64,000 bases of DNA from Roseovarius tolerans (GTDB lineage: Bacteria; Pseudomonadota; Alphaproteobacteria; Rhodobacterales; Rhodobacteraceae): NCBI RefSeq assembly GCF_900109855.1, contig NZ_FOBO01000001.1:287538-351537 (forward strand), in the 5' to 3' direction. Below are positions 8,596 to 17,207 of this stretch, piece by piece. The position numbers were made by a program, and so were the translations under genes. Numbering within the stretch: the first letter of the stretch is position 1; each line of letters begins with the position of its first letter. The notes under the pieces were generated by a model. That model was not told the origin of the DNA and did not search any database. It saw only the letters and a list, made by a program, of their open reading frames with translations.

Positions 8596-9759
8596 TTACT
8601 CCCACTCGCCCGAGAACCCCTTGGGCACCATCAGGATATCGCGGTCGAGATCATGCACGTCGCGCCGCCCGCAGAGGCCCATGGTGGTATCGAGTTCCTT
8701 GCAGATCACCTCCAGTGTCTTGCTGACACCGGACTCGCCCATCGCCCCCAGCCCGTAGACGAAGGCGCGCCCGATATAGGTGCCCTTGGCGCCCATGGCG
8801 AGGGCCTTGAGCACGTCCTGACCCGAGCGGATGCCGCTGTCGAGATGCACCTCGATCTTGTCGCCCACCGCATCCATGATCGCGGGCAGGGCGCGGATGG
8901 CTGAGAGCGCGCCGTCAAGCTGCCGCCCGCCGTGGTTCGACACGATGATCGCGTCTGCCCCCACGTTCAGCGCCTCAAGCGCATCGCGCGGGTCCATGAT
9001 GCCCTTGATGATGAGGGGGCCGTCCCACATCTTGCGGAACACGCGGATGCGGTCCCAGTCGAGCGCCTGATCGAACGCCTCTGATGTCCAGGCCGAGAGC
9101 GAGGAGGGATCGGTCACGCCCTTGGCGTGGCCCACGATATTGCCGAAGCTGCGCCGCTTGGTGCCCAGCATGCCAAGGCCCCAATGCACCTTGGTCATCA
9201 TATTGGCGACGCTGGCCGGCGTCAGTTTGGGCGGGGCGCTGAGGCCGTTCTTGAGGTCCTTGTGCCGCTGCCCCAGCATCTGCAGATCGACCGTGATCAT
9301 CGCCGCCGAACATTTGGCATCGCGCGCCCGATCGAACAGCCGCTGCATGAAATCGTCGTCCTTGAGCGTGTAGACCTGAAACCAGAACGGCTTTTCGGTG
9401 TGCTCCGCCACATCCTCGATGGAGCAGATCGACATGGTCGAGAGCGTGAAGGGCACGCCGAATTTCTCGGCTGCGCGGGCCGCCTTGATCTCGCCATCGG
9501 CGTGCTGCATGCCGGTGAGGCCCACCGGCGCGAGGCCCACCGGCATCGCCACGTCCTGCCCGATCATCTTTGTCGCGAGGTTGCGCCCGGTCATGTCGAT
9601 GGCGACGCGCTGTTTGAGATAGATGCGGTCGAAATCGGAGGTGTTCTCGCGGAAGGTCTGTTCCGACCAGCTGCCCGACTCCGCGTAGTCGTAGAACATC
9701 TTGGGCACGCGGCGGCGGTAGATCCGCTTGAGATCGTCGATATTGGTGATGACGGGCAT
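8596..9759 (-). CDS. lldD: FMN-dependent L-lactate dehydrogenase / alpha-hydroxy acid oxidase
   Basis: A 387-aa TIM-barrel flavoenzyme oxidising L-lactate (or a related 2-hydroxy acid) to the keto acid. Family motifs: MFYDYAESGSWSEQTFREN near residue 21, ALAPVGLTG-type flavin contact (GLAPVGLTGMQH) near 75, FWFQVYTLKD near 125, LIIKGIMDPRDA with the FMN-binding lysine near 250, and IVSNHGGRQLDG with the catalytic histidine and arginine near 275. Probably monocistronic. Lactate is the commonest substrate, but glycolate or mandelate cannot be excluded. Confidence 0.88.
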   Translation of the reverse strand: MPVITNIDDLKRIYRRRVPKMFYDYAESGSWSEQTFRENTSDFDRIYLKQRVAIDMTGRNLATKMIGQDVAMPVGLAPVGLTGMQHADGEIKAARAAEKFGVPFTLSTMSICSIEDVAEHTEKPFWFQVYTLKDDDFMQRLFDRARDAKCSAAMITVDLQMLGQRHKDLKNGLSAPPKLTPASVANMMTKVHWGLGMLGTKRRSFGNIVGHAKGVTDPSSLSAWTSEAFDQALDWDRIRVFRKMWDGPLIIKGIMDPRDALEALNVGADAIIVSNHGGRQLDGALSAIRALPAIMDAVGDKIEVHLDSGIRSGQDVLKALAMGAKGTYIGRAFVYGLGAMGESGVSKTLEVICKELDTTMGLCGRRDVHDLDRDILMVPKGFSGEWE

Positions 9760-10298
9760 GGGGCACTCCGGAAAATTGGTAAATATGCTTTACCAACCCA
9801 GCAGCATCTGCGCAATCGTCGCCGGTGCCGCACGGGGATGCCGGGTCGGGAGAGGCCGTGCCACGCGCGTCGGTGCCGTGTCCTCGGCCGGGTGGTGCTA
9901 CATCGGCTGTGCATTTTCTCCATTGTAATTGCCGCCCGCAACGCATTAGTGTGAGATTGCGGTGACGGGTGCGATTTTTTGCCCCGACCACAAGAGATTC
10001 GCTGTTTCAGCCTCCTGCCGGACCGACAAATCCGCGAGGGCCGAACAGACCGATTGGGCCCCGGACCGGGGCTGCATACACGCCTGAAACCCCGACAAGG
10101 TGCCTCAGGCCTTGAATTGGCCCGCAAGGGCCGGAGAAGAAGAACCGCGATGAAGCGCGCGAGACTTTACAGCGTCATACAGGCAGGGACCACATGCGTC
10201 CCGCCCATGCGCACGCCCGCTATCGCCCCTATCAGACATCAGCCGCAACGCGCCGCTCCTCCGGGGGCGTGTGCCGCGCCGCGATGCATACGGAAAAC
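9760..10298 (+). promoter_or_regulatory. Long rne upstream region and lldD promoter region
   Basis: A 539-base stretch without a credible gene. It must hold the divergent promoters of lldD and rne and probably a long rne 5' leader, since RNase E autoregulates through its leader in studied bacteria. Short inverted GC-rich segments (GGGCCCCGGACCGGGGC near 10055, GGCCCGCAAGGGCC near 10122) could form stem-loops. The open frame crossing this region in phase with rne has no RNase E-like sequence before MAKKML and is not taken as coding. Confidence 0.4.
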
Positions 10299-12986
10299 AT
10301 GGCCAAGAAAATGCTTATTGATGCCACCCACGCGGAGGAAACCCGCGTCGTGGTGGTCGACGGAAACAAGGTCGAGGAATTCGATTTCGAATCCGAGAAC
10401 AAGCGCCAGCTTGCTGGCAACATCTATCTCGCAAAGGTAACCCGGGTCGAACCGTCACTGCAGGCGGCGTTCATCGATTACGGTGGCAACCGGCACGGTT
10501 TCCTCGCCTTTTCGGAAATCCACCCTGATTACTATCAGATTCCGGTCGCCGACCGCGAGGCGCTGATGGCCGAGGAAGAGGCGCTTGCGCAGGCTCAGCA
10601 GGAAGAAGAGGAAAAGCCCAAGCGCTCCTCTCGCTCCCGGTCGCGGTCGCGCGCGAAACCCAAGGCTGAAAAGACCGTCTCGGATGACGCGGTGACCACC
10701 GGTGACATCTCGGGGATGGAGACCATCGACCTCAACGAGGACGAGACCGAGGAGGAAGGCACGTCGCCGATGGAGCGCGTGGCCGAGACCCCGGTCGAGG
10801 AACCCGCCGAAGATTGCGCCGCAGAACAGGGTGCCGACAGCGCGACGTCCGAGGGCGACGAGGATGACGGGGATACCCGCGATCACGCCAGCCACGATGA
10901 CAGTATCGAATCCGTCGCCGATGAGGATGACAGCGAGGACCTGCGCCCGGTGCGCAAGCCGCGCGCGCGGCGCTACAAGATCCAGGAGGTGATCAAGGTC
11001 CGCCAGATCATGCTCGTGCAGGTCGTCAAGGAAGAGCGCGGCAACAAGGGCGCTGCGCTGACCACGTATCTCAGCCTCGCCGGTCGTTACTGCGTACTGA
11101 TGCCCAACACCGCGCGCGGTGGTGGCATTTCCCGCAAGATCACGCTGGCGGCCGACCGCAAGAAGCTCAAGGAGATCGCCACCGAGATCGACGTGCCCAA
11201 GGGCGCGGGCCTGATCATCCGCACGGCAGGCGCCAAGCGCACCAAGGCCGAGATCAAGCGCGATTACGAATATCTCCAGCGGCTGTGGGAGCAGATCCGC
11301 GAGTTGACGCTGAAATCCATCGCGCCCGCCAAGATCTACGAGGAAGGCAACCTGATCAAACGCTCGATCCGCGATCTCTATAACCGCGAGATCGACGAGG
11401 TTCTGGTCGAGGGGGAAATGGGCTACCGGATCGCCAAGGACTTCATGAAGATGATCATGCCGTCCCATGCGAAGAACGTTAAACACTATGTCGATCAGCA
11501 GCCGCTTTTCGCGCGCCATCAGGTCGAAAGCTACCTGAGCGGCATGTTCAATCCGACGGTGCAGCTCAAATCCGGCGGCTATATCGTGATCGGTGTGACC
11601 GAGGCGCTTGTCGCCATCGACGTCAACTCGGGTCGGGCCACCAAGGAAGGCTCGATCGAGGAAACCGCGACCAAGACCAACCTCGAGGCCGCCGACGAGG
11701 TTGCCCGTCAGTTGCGCCTGCGCGATCTTGCCGGGCTGATCGTGATCGACTTCATCGACATGGACGAACGGCGCAACAATGCGTCAGTCGAAAAGCGCAT
11801 GAAGGAGCGGCTCAAAACCGACCGTGCCCGCATCCAGGTGGGGCGCATCTCGGGCTTTGGCCTGATGGAAATGTCGCGCCAGCGTCTGCGTCCCGGCATG
11901 ATCGAGGCGACCACGCAGCCTTGCCCGACCTGCCATGGTACCGGCCTTATCCGCTCGGATGACAACCTTGCGCTGTCGATCCTGCGGCAGGTCGAGGAAG
12001 AAGGCGTGCGCCGCCGCTCGCGCGAGGTTCTGCTGAAATGCCCGGTGGGCATCGCCAACTACCTGATGAACCAGAAACGCGACCACGTGGCCCAGATCGA
12101 GGCGCGCTATGGCCTTTCCGTCCGGATTGAGGGCGATCCGACGCTGGTCAGCCCCGATTTCACGATGGAGAAGTTCAAGACCGCGACGCGCACCGTGCCC
12201 GAGCCCGATGCGGCGCAGTTCGTCTCTGCCGGGGCGGCGCTGATGGTCGAGATCGACGAGACCGAGGAGGACGTGATCGCCGACGAGGTGGAGCCCACGC
12301 CCGGGACCACTCCAGAAGCCAATGGCGATGACGACGACAAGCCCAAGAAAAAGCGCCGCCGCTCGCGCAGCCGTGGCCGCCGCAAGCCCAAGAATGGTGG
12401 CGAGGGGCAGCAGGAGAACGGCCAGACCGAGACCTCGGGTGAGGCTGGAGATCAGGGCCAGGAGACGCCGGTCGAGGCCAGTGGCGATAGCGCGGCACAG
12501 TCTGCCGCCGCCGAGACCGCCCCAGTTGCCGAACAGGCCGAGGCAGAGGCCCCCAAGCCGAAACCCAAACGCCCCAGCCGCTCGCGCAAGAAGGCACCGG
12601 CCAAGGCAGATGGCGACGCGGCCCCGGCAGACGCCGAGGCGACAGCAGAGGCCAAGCCCGAAGACATGGCTCAGGAAGATCCCAAGCCCAAGCCACGCTC
12701 GCGCTCTGTCTCGCGCAAGAAGAAAGAGCCCGAGGCGAGCCCGGTCGTGGAAGAGGTCGCCGCTGCGGCTGATCCCATCCCCGAGCCGGAACCGGCACCC
12801 GCGCCCGAGCCAGCGGCAGAGGTTCAGCCTCAACCGGAGCCCGCACCGCAGCCGGAGCCGACGCCCGAGCCGGTCGCGGAAGAGCCCGCCAAGGCCCCGG
12901 AGCCCGAGCCGGAAGCCGAAACCGTAACCGAAGATTCGGCACCGGCCAAGCCCAAGCGGCGCGGCTGGTGGTCACTGGGCGGTTAA
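10299..12986 (+). CDS. rne: Ribonuclease E/G
   Basis: The main mRNA-decay and rRNA-processing endonuclease (895 aa). The start is the methionine of MAKKMLIDATHAEETRVVVV. The S1 RNA-binding domain (residues 35-290) is interrupted by a roughly 150-residue acidic/basic insertion (EEEEKPKRSSRSRSRSR and acidic runs), usual in alphaproteobacteria. The catalytic core follows: VDVNSGRATKEGSIEETATKTN-type text near residue 445, VIDFIDMDERRNN with the catalytic aspartate, and the zinc link CPTCHGTG near residue 545. The C-terminal third is low-complexity and proline/glutamate-rich, the presumed degradosome scaffold. Confidence 0.96.
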   Translation: MAKKMLIDATHAEETRVVVVDGNKVEEFDFESENKRQLAGNIYLAKVTRVEPSLQAAFIDYGGNRHGFLAFSEIHPDYYQIPVADREALMAEEEALAQAQQEEEEKPKRSSRSRSRSRAKPKAEKTVSDDAVTTGDISGMETIDLNEDETEEEGTSPMERVAETPVEEPAEDCAAEQGADSATSEGDEDDGDTRDHASHDDSIESVADEDDSEDLRPVRKPRARRYKIQEVIKVRQIMLVQVVKEERGNKGAALTTYLSLAGRYCVLMPNTARGGGISRKITLAADRKKLKEIATEIDVPKGAGLIIRTAGAKRTKAEIKRDYEYLQRLWEQIRELTLKSIAPAKIYEEGNLIKRSIRDLYNREIDEVLVEGEMGYRIAKDFMKMIMPSHAKNVKHYVDQQPLFARHQVESYLSGMFNPTVQLKSGGYIVIGVTEALVAIDVNSGRATKEGSIEETATKTNLEAADEVARQLRLRDLAGLIVIDFIDMDERRNNASVEKRMKERLKTDRARIQVGRISGFGLMEMSRQRLRPGMIEATTQPCPTCHGTGLIRSDDNLALSILRQVEEEGVRRRSREVLLKCPVGIANYLMNQKRDHVAQIEARYGLSVRIEGDPTLVSPDFTMEKFKTATRTVPEPDAAQFVSAGAALMVEIDETEEDVIADEVEPTPGTTPEANGDDDDKPKKKRRRSRSRGRRKPKNGGEGQQENGQTETSGEAGDQGQETPVEASGDSAAQSAAAETAPVAEQAEAEAPKPKPKRPSRSRKKAPAKADGDAAPADAEATAEAKPEDMAQEDPKPKPRSRSVSRKKKEPEASPVVEEVAAAADPIPEPEPAPAPEPAAEVQPQPEPAPQPEPTPEPVAEEPAKAPEPEPEAETVTEDSAPAKPKRRGWWSLGG

Positions 12987-13034
12987 CGCCTCGCCCGGTC
13001 ACGGTCCAAATGTGACAGTCGGACGCTGAAATCG

Positions 13035-13070
13035 ACAAACGCCGCGCAACCCTCGTTGCGCGGCGTTTGT
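13035..13070. terminator. Strong bidirectional terminator after rne and tusA
   Basis: A perfect 16-bp stem (ACAAACGCCGCGCAAC / GTTGCGCGGCGTTTGT) with a CCTC loop lies between the convergent rne and tusA genes, eight bases before the tusA stop. Confidence 0.85.
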
Positions 13071-13078
13071 CTTGGGCC

Positions 13079-13309
13079 TCAGCCCGTCTTGCGGATGAGA
13101 TAGGTCTGAACCCCGGCCTCGTCGCTGGACGAGATCAGCTCATGGCCGGATTCGGCGCAGAAATGCGGCACGTCGATCACCGCCGCCGGATCATCGGCGT
13201 AAAGCGCGATCAGCGCGCCCGCGTCCAATGATTTCAAGCGCTTACGCAGCTTGAGAACGGGTAGGGGGCACAGAAGGCCACAGGCGTCGAGGGTGTCATT
13301 CGGGGTCAT
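13079..13309 (-). CDS. tusA: TusA/SirA family sulfurtransferase
   Basis: A 76-aa TusA-fold sulfur carrier. The signature DACGLLCPLPVLKLRKRL places the sulfur-accepting cysteine near residue 10-14. Such proteins relay persulfide sulfur for tRNA thiolation or molybdenum cofactor. It is followed by a shared terminator and lies head to head with ccdA. Paralogues with other sulfur roles (YedF, SirA) look alike, so the exact role is open. Confidence 0.85.
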   Translation of the reverse strand: MTPNDTLDACGLLCPLPVLKLRKRLKSLDAGALIALYADDPAAVIDVPHFCAESGHELISSSDEAGVQTYLIRKTG

Positions 13310-13403
13310 GGCCGATCAGATAGCGGCCTTGTTACAGCCTGTCCACAAGGATGTGACCCTTTGCTGCGTGACGCGGCGGGGTGGACGGGTTATGTGTGAC
13401 CCC

Positions 13404-14156
13404 ATGTTCGGAATCGAAATCATAGACGCCGCTTTGCTGCCGGCCATGCTCGTGGCCTTAGTTGCTGGAATCATTTCGTTTTTAAGCCCCTGCGTGCTGC
13501 CCATCGTGCCGCCTTACCTCGCCTATATCAGCGGTGTCAGCCTCAATGACCTGACCGAGAGCGGCAGTCAACGCGCCCGTGCCGTGGTGCCCGCGTTGTT
13601 CTTTGTGCTGGGGCTGTCGACGGTGTTCCTGTTTCTGGGCTTCACCGCGTCGGCGATCGGCACGGTGTTCCTGCAATATCAAGGCTATTTCAACACGGTA
13701 GCGGGCATACTTGTGATGGCCTTCGGGGCGCATTTCGTGGGCGTCTACCGGTTCAAGTTTCTCGACCGTGAGGCGCGGCTTGATGCGGGCGACCGGGGCG
13801 GATCGTCCTTCGGGGCCTATATCCTTGGCCTCGCCTTCGCCTTTGGCTGGACGCCCTGCATCGGCCCGCAACTGGGCGCGATCCTGTCGCTTGCCGCCTC
13901 CGAGGCCAATGTCGCGCGCGGCACCTCGTTGCTGGCGGTCTATGCCATCGGGCTGGGGGTTCCGTTCATTCTTGTGGCCGCATTCCTGCCGCGCCTTCAA
14001 TGGCTTATGGGCTGGATGAAGCGGCATATGGAACAGATCGAGCGGGTGATGGGCCTGCTGTTGTGGACCATCGGATTGCTGATGCTAACCGGCGGTTTCT
14101 CGGCGTTTTCCTTCTGGCTGCTGGAGACGTTCCCGGCCCTCGCCGTGCTTGGATAG
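13404..14156 (+). CDS. ccdA: Cytochrome c biogenesis protein CcdA
   Basis: An inner-membrane thiol-disulfide reductant conduit (250 aa, about six membrane helices) that passes electrons from thioredoxin to the periplasm for haem attachment to c-type cytochromes. The two redox cysteines lie in ISFLSPCVLPIVPPYLAY near residue 31 and FGWTPCIGPQLG near residue 152. The start chosen is the ATG of MFGIEIIDAALL, matching relatives. An ATG 12 bases upstream is also possible; earlier in-frame starts would overlap tusA. Confidence 0.9.
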   Translation: MFGIEIIDAALLPAMLVALVAGIISFLSPCVLPIVPPYLAYISGVSLNDLTESGSQRARAVVPALFFVLGLSTVFLFLGFTASAIGTVFLQYQGYFNTVAGILVMAFGAHFVGVYRFKFLDREARLDAGDRGGSSFGAYILGLAFAFGWTPCIGPQLGAILSLAASEANVARGTSLLAVYAIGLGVPFILVAAFLPRLQWLMGWMKRHMEQIERVMGLLLWTIGLLMLTGGFSAFSFWLLETFPALAVLG

Positions 14157-14210
14157 CGCCTTACGCTTGCCCGATTTTCGCGCTAGGCTCTGGCCGACAA
14201 GAGGTTGGTC

Positions 14211-15425
14211 ATGAGCAGCAACGCCCCCGTTAACGCAACTGTGCGATGCAGACGCGTGTTTTACATTCCGGGCTACGATCCGATCCCACCGCGCCGCTAC
14301 CGCGAGCTTTATCGCAAGGAAAGCGCCGCGCAGGCGGGTATTTTCGGATATGAAATCAGTATCTTGCCGAGTGAAGCTAAGGCGCGGTTCGGCTGGGGCG
14401 TAAAGGCGGGCATGGATGGGGCCGAGGTTGAGACACAGGTCGAGGTGCTGGTCTGGTCCGACATCGTCAAGGACAGCATGGATCAGGGCATTCTTGCGAC
14501 CTATGCGCAGCTGGTCCGCACCGCCGCCACCTATATCGGCACCGGCGCGCTGTTTCGACTGATGCGTTTGCGAAAAGGTCCGGTGATTGCGGCGCTTTAC
14601 CCGGTGGGATTTCTGCTGACGCAGCTTGGTCTGGCGCTGCTGGCGGCGCGGATCATCGGGCAGGCTCTGGCTCTCTTGCATCCGCTGGCGGCCTGGGGCG
14701 GGCTGGTCGTGGTGCCGCTTATCCTCGAATGGTTCCGGCGGATGGATGGCCGGTTTTTTGCCTATTACCTGATGCATGACTACGCCTATTCGGCGCGGCA
14801 TCTGGGGGCCAATCCGCCCGAGTTGGAGGCGCGGATGGCCGAATTTACCGCCGAGATTGCGCTGGCTTTACAAGGCGGTAGCGACGAGGTGTTGGTCGTT
14901 GGGCATTCTTCGGGCGCGCATCTGGGTGTGTCGATCCTCGCCGATCTGATCCGCGCCGGGCAGGTGCCTGTGGACGGCCCAGCGCTGTCGTTTCTCAGCC
15001 TCGGGCAGGTGGTGCCGATGGTGTCGTTTCTGCCGCGCGCACACCGGTTGCGCGCCGATCTGGCCTATCTGAGCACGCGCGAGGAACTCTTCTGGCTTGA
15101 CGTGACCGCGCCGGGCGATGGCTGCGCCTTTGCGCTGTGTGATCCGGTCAGCGTGAGTGGCGTCGCGCCTGAGGGCAAGCGCTGGCCGCTGGTGATCTCG
15201 GCGGCGTTCACGCAAAGCTTGAGTGCCGAGCGGTGGCGCGCCCTGCGCTGGCGGTTTTTTCGGCTGCATTTTCAATATCTTTGCGCCTTTGACCGGCCCA
15301 AAGATTACGACTATTTCCGGATCACCGCAGGGCCGCAGACCCTTGCGCAACGCTTTACCGGGCGTCCCCCATCCAAAAGCCGGATCGAGCGGGCCACCTC
15401 GGGCCACACGAGCCTTGCGCCATGA
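14211..15425 (+). CDS. Alpha/beta hydrolase-like membrane-associated protein
   Basis: A 404-aa protein of unknown substrate. It has an N-terminal FYIPGYDPIPPRRYREL segment (oxyanion-like GY), a hydrophobic stretch around residues 120-175 predicting two membrane helices, and the nucleophile elbow VLVVGHSSGAHLGVSIL near residue 228. These features suggest a serine alpha/beta hydrolase anchored at the membrane. GAGG lies six bases before the ATG. Its last bases overlap the ATG of the P450 gene (ATGA), so the two are translationally coupled and may act on the same lipid-like substrate (inference). Confidence 0.65.
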   Translation: MSSNAPVNATVRCRRVFYIPGYDPIPPRRYRELYRKESAAQAGIFGYEISILPSEAKARFGWGVKAGMDGAEVETQVEVLVWSDIVKDSMDQGILATYAQLVRTAATYIGTGALFRLMRLRKGPVIAALYPVGFLLTQLGLALLAARIIGQALALLHPLAAWGGLVVVPLILEWFRRMDGRFFAYYLMHDYAYSARHLGANPPELEARMAEFTAEIALALQGGSDEVLVVGHSSGAHLGVSILADLIRAGQVPVDGPALSFLSLGQVVPMVSFLPRAHRLRADLAYLSTREELFWLDVTAPGDGCAFALCDPVSVSGVAPEGKRWPLVISAAFTQSLSAERWRALRWRFFRLHFQYLCAFDRPKDYDYFRITAGPQTLAQRFTGRPPSKSRIERATSGHTSLAP

Positions 15426-16783
15426 GGCCGCCCAAGCCCCCCGCGCGGCCGGATCGTGTTTCACTGTGGCGCTACATGCGGCTCTTTCGGGCGGATCTGC
15501 TCTCGGCGCAGCCTGCGCGGCTCTACCGCGCGTGGATGGCCGAATTTCGCACGCCGTTCTTTCGCTCCTATCTCTGCAATCAGCCCGAACTGGTCGATCT
15601 GGTGCTGCGCGCGCGGCCCGACGATTTCCCGAAATCTGCGCGGGTGTCCGAAGGGTTGCGGCCGCTGCTGGGGCAGTCGGTATTCGTCACCAATGGCGAG
15701 ACATGGAAGCGGCAGCGGCGCATCATTGACCCGGCCTTCGAGGGCGGGCGGCTGCGTGATACCTTTGCGGCGATGGTCAGGGCCGGGCAGGGCGCGGTGG
15801 CGCGGCTGGCCCCGCTGGCCGATGGCACCCCGCGCGATATCGAGCCGCAGACGAGCCACGCCGCCGCCGACGTGATCTTTCGCACGCTGTTCTCGATCCC
15901 GATCGAGAACGAGACCGCGAGCGCGGTGTTCGAGCAGTTCAAGGCGCATCAGCGCACGCAGCCGGTGCTGAACCTCGCGGCCTTTGTGCCACTGCCGCGC
16001 TGGTTTCCGCGCTTTCACAGCCGGAAAACGCGAGAGACCGCGCGCAGCATCCGCGCGCTGATCACGCAGCTGACGGCGCAGCGCATGGGCGAAATCGAAG
16101 CCGGGACCGCGCCTGACGATCTGGCCACCAAGATCATGACCACCGCCGACCCCGAAACCGGCGCGCGGTTCGACACGCAGGAAATGGTCGATCAGGTGGC
16201 GATCTTTTTTCTTGCGGGGCATGAGACGAGTGCGTCGGCATTGGCCTGGGCGCTTTACCTTTTGGCGCTCTACCCTGACTGGCAGGAGCGGCTTGCCGAG
16301 GAGGCCGAGGCGGTATTCGGCACCCGCGCGCCCGAGTTCTCCGACATGTCGCGGCTGCGCGTGGCGCGGGATGTGTTTCGCGAGACGCTGCGGCTTTATC
16401 CGCCTGTGCCGATGATGGTGCGCGAGAGCACGTGCCCCGAACGCTTTCGCAATCGCGACATCAAACCGGGCGCGCAGGTGGTGATCAGCCCCTGGCACCT
16501 GCACCGGCATGAACGGCTGTGGGACAATCCCGACGGCTTTGACCCGGCGCGCTATGGGACCGAGAATGGCAAGACCTGCCTGCGTACCGCCTATATCCCG
16601 TTCTCCGCCGGGCAGCGGGTCTGCACCGGGGCGGGGTTTGCGATGATCGAGGGGCCGCTCCTCTTGGCGATGCTGGTGCGGGCCTATCGCTTTGATGCGG
16701 TGCCGGACCGCCCCGCAATGCCGGTGGCGCATCTGACGGTGCGCGGGCGCGACGGTATCTGGCTGTCGATTTCGCCGCGCTGA
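15422..16783 (+). CDS. Cytochrome P450
   Basis: A haem-thiolate monooxygenase of 453 aa. The I-helix motif is FFLAGHETSASALAW near residue 262, the K-helix ExxR is FRETLRLYPP near residue 320, and the haem-binding loop is FSAGQRVCTGAGFAMIEG near residue 395 with the proximal cysteine. The length and the FxxGxRxCxG pattern resemble the CYP4/CYP102-like long-chain fatty acid hydroxylases more than the short CYP101 class, but the substrate is not readable. Coupled by ATGA overlap to the preceding hydrolase gene. No ferredoxin partner is encoded nearby. Confidence 0.92.
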   Translation: MRPPKPPARPDRVSLWRYMRLFRADLLSAQPARLYRAWMAEFRTPFFRSYLCNQPELVDLVLRARPDDFPKSARVSEGLRPLLGQSVFVTNGETWKRQRRIIDPAFEGGRLRDTFAAMVRAGQGAVARLAPLADGTPRDIEPQTSHAAADVIFRTLFSIPIENETASAVFEQFKAHQRTQPVLNLAAFVPLPRWFPRFHSRKTRETARSIRALITQLTAQRMGEIEAGTAPDDLATKIMTTADPETGARFDTQEMVDQVAIFFLAGHETSASALAWALYLLALYPDWQERLAEEAEAVFGTRAPEFSDMSRLRVARDVFRETLRLYPPVPMMVRESTCPERFRNRDIKPGAQVVISPWHLHRHERLWDNPDGFDPARYGTENGKTCLRTAYIPFSAGQRVCTGAGFAMIEGPLLLAMLVRAYRFDAVPDRPAMPVAHLTVRGRDGIWLSISPR

Positions 16784-17015
16784 CCCCTTTGCAAGCCCGG
16801 CCAAAGCCCCTATGTAAGGGGTGTTCCCGGCAACGGGGACTATGGACATAAACGCGCTCGTAATAAGCGGATCGGACCCGGGGGCGGTACCCGGCGGCTC
16901 CACCAATCATCCTTCATTTGGGGATCATGGGGCCGAAACAGGATCGACGAACGTCTAAAGGGGTTATGCTTTGTCCCGGTGAGGTACCACCGTTATCGGT
17001 CCGAAACGTACAGTT

Positions 17016-17054
17016 GCAAATGACAACCGTGCTCCGGTCGCCGTTGCTGCGTAA
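17016..17054 (+). other. tmRNA proteolysis-tag reading frame
   Basis: GCA AAT GAC AAC CGT GCT CCG GTC GCC GTT GCT GCG TAA encodes the tag ANDNRAPVAVAA followed by a stop. The AND...AA ends are the features recognised by SspB and by ClpXP, and an sspB gene lies about 12 kb downstream. Confidence 0.93.
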
Positions 17055-17126
17055 GCAGTAACGAGACCGAAACTTAAGCCCTTGCGCCTAGCCGCGTAAG
17101 GCGGGGTTCGCAGGCACCTGGCAACA

Positions 17127-17139
17127 GAAGCCTGCACTT
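17127..17139. repeat. attL: left 13-bp attachment core of the ssrA satellite
   Basis: GAAGCCTGCACTT at the tmRNA 3' end, identical to 27887-27899. Insertion here keeps the tmRNA sequence complete. Confidence 0.8.
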
Positions 17140-17181
17140 ATCTTCCATTCTGTTAAGCATCTGTTTTCCTACTCTTTTTTG

Positions 17182-17207
17182 TTTACAGTTTCTCAGTGTT
17201 TTACAGT
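17182..17207. repeat. Paired TTTACAGT repeats beside attL (candidate integrase arm sites)
   Basis: TTTACAGT occurs at 17182-17189 and 17200-17207, and again at 27786-27793 near attR, always in the same orientation. The second copy overlaps the end of the integrase gene. Short direct repeats flanking the core at both ends are typical integrase arm-type sites; this is inferred from position only. Confidence 0.4.

Larger units (their letters stand above)
16815..17141 (+). ncRNA. ssrA: Permuted two-piece transfer-messenger RNA (tmRNA)
   Basis: Rescues stalled ribosomes. The permuted order of alphaproteobacteria is clear. The acceptor piece comes first and ends in CGGCTCC-ACCA (16895-16905) after a T arm with stem CCGGG / CCCGG and a 7-base loop (16878-16894). 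A 23-base intervening segment follows, and then the coding piece begins at 16929 with GGGGCCG, which pairs with CGGCTCC to close the acceptor stem. The resume codon and tag lie at 17016-17054. The outer ends are approximate. The 3' end is the integration target of the satellite that follows. Confidence 0.93.

Noticed and set aside
10455..11519. Long leftward open frame opposite rne
   Set aside because: Antisense shadow of the RNase E S1/insertion region; composition is biased as expected for a shadow.
12770..12960. Repetitive PEPEP-coding tract at the end of rne considered as a DNA repeat element
   Set aside because: It is in frame and encodes the low-complexity C-terminal scaffold usual for RNase E.
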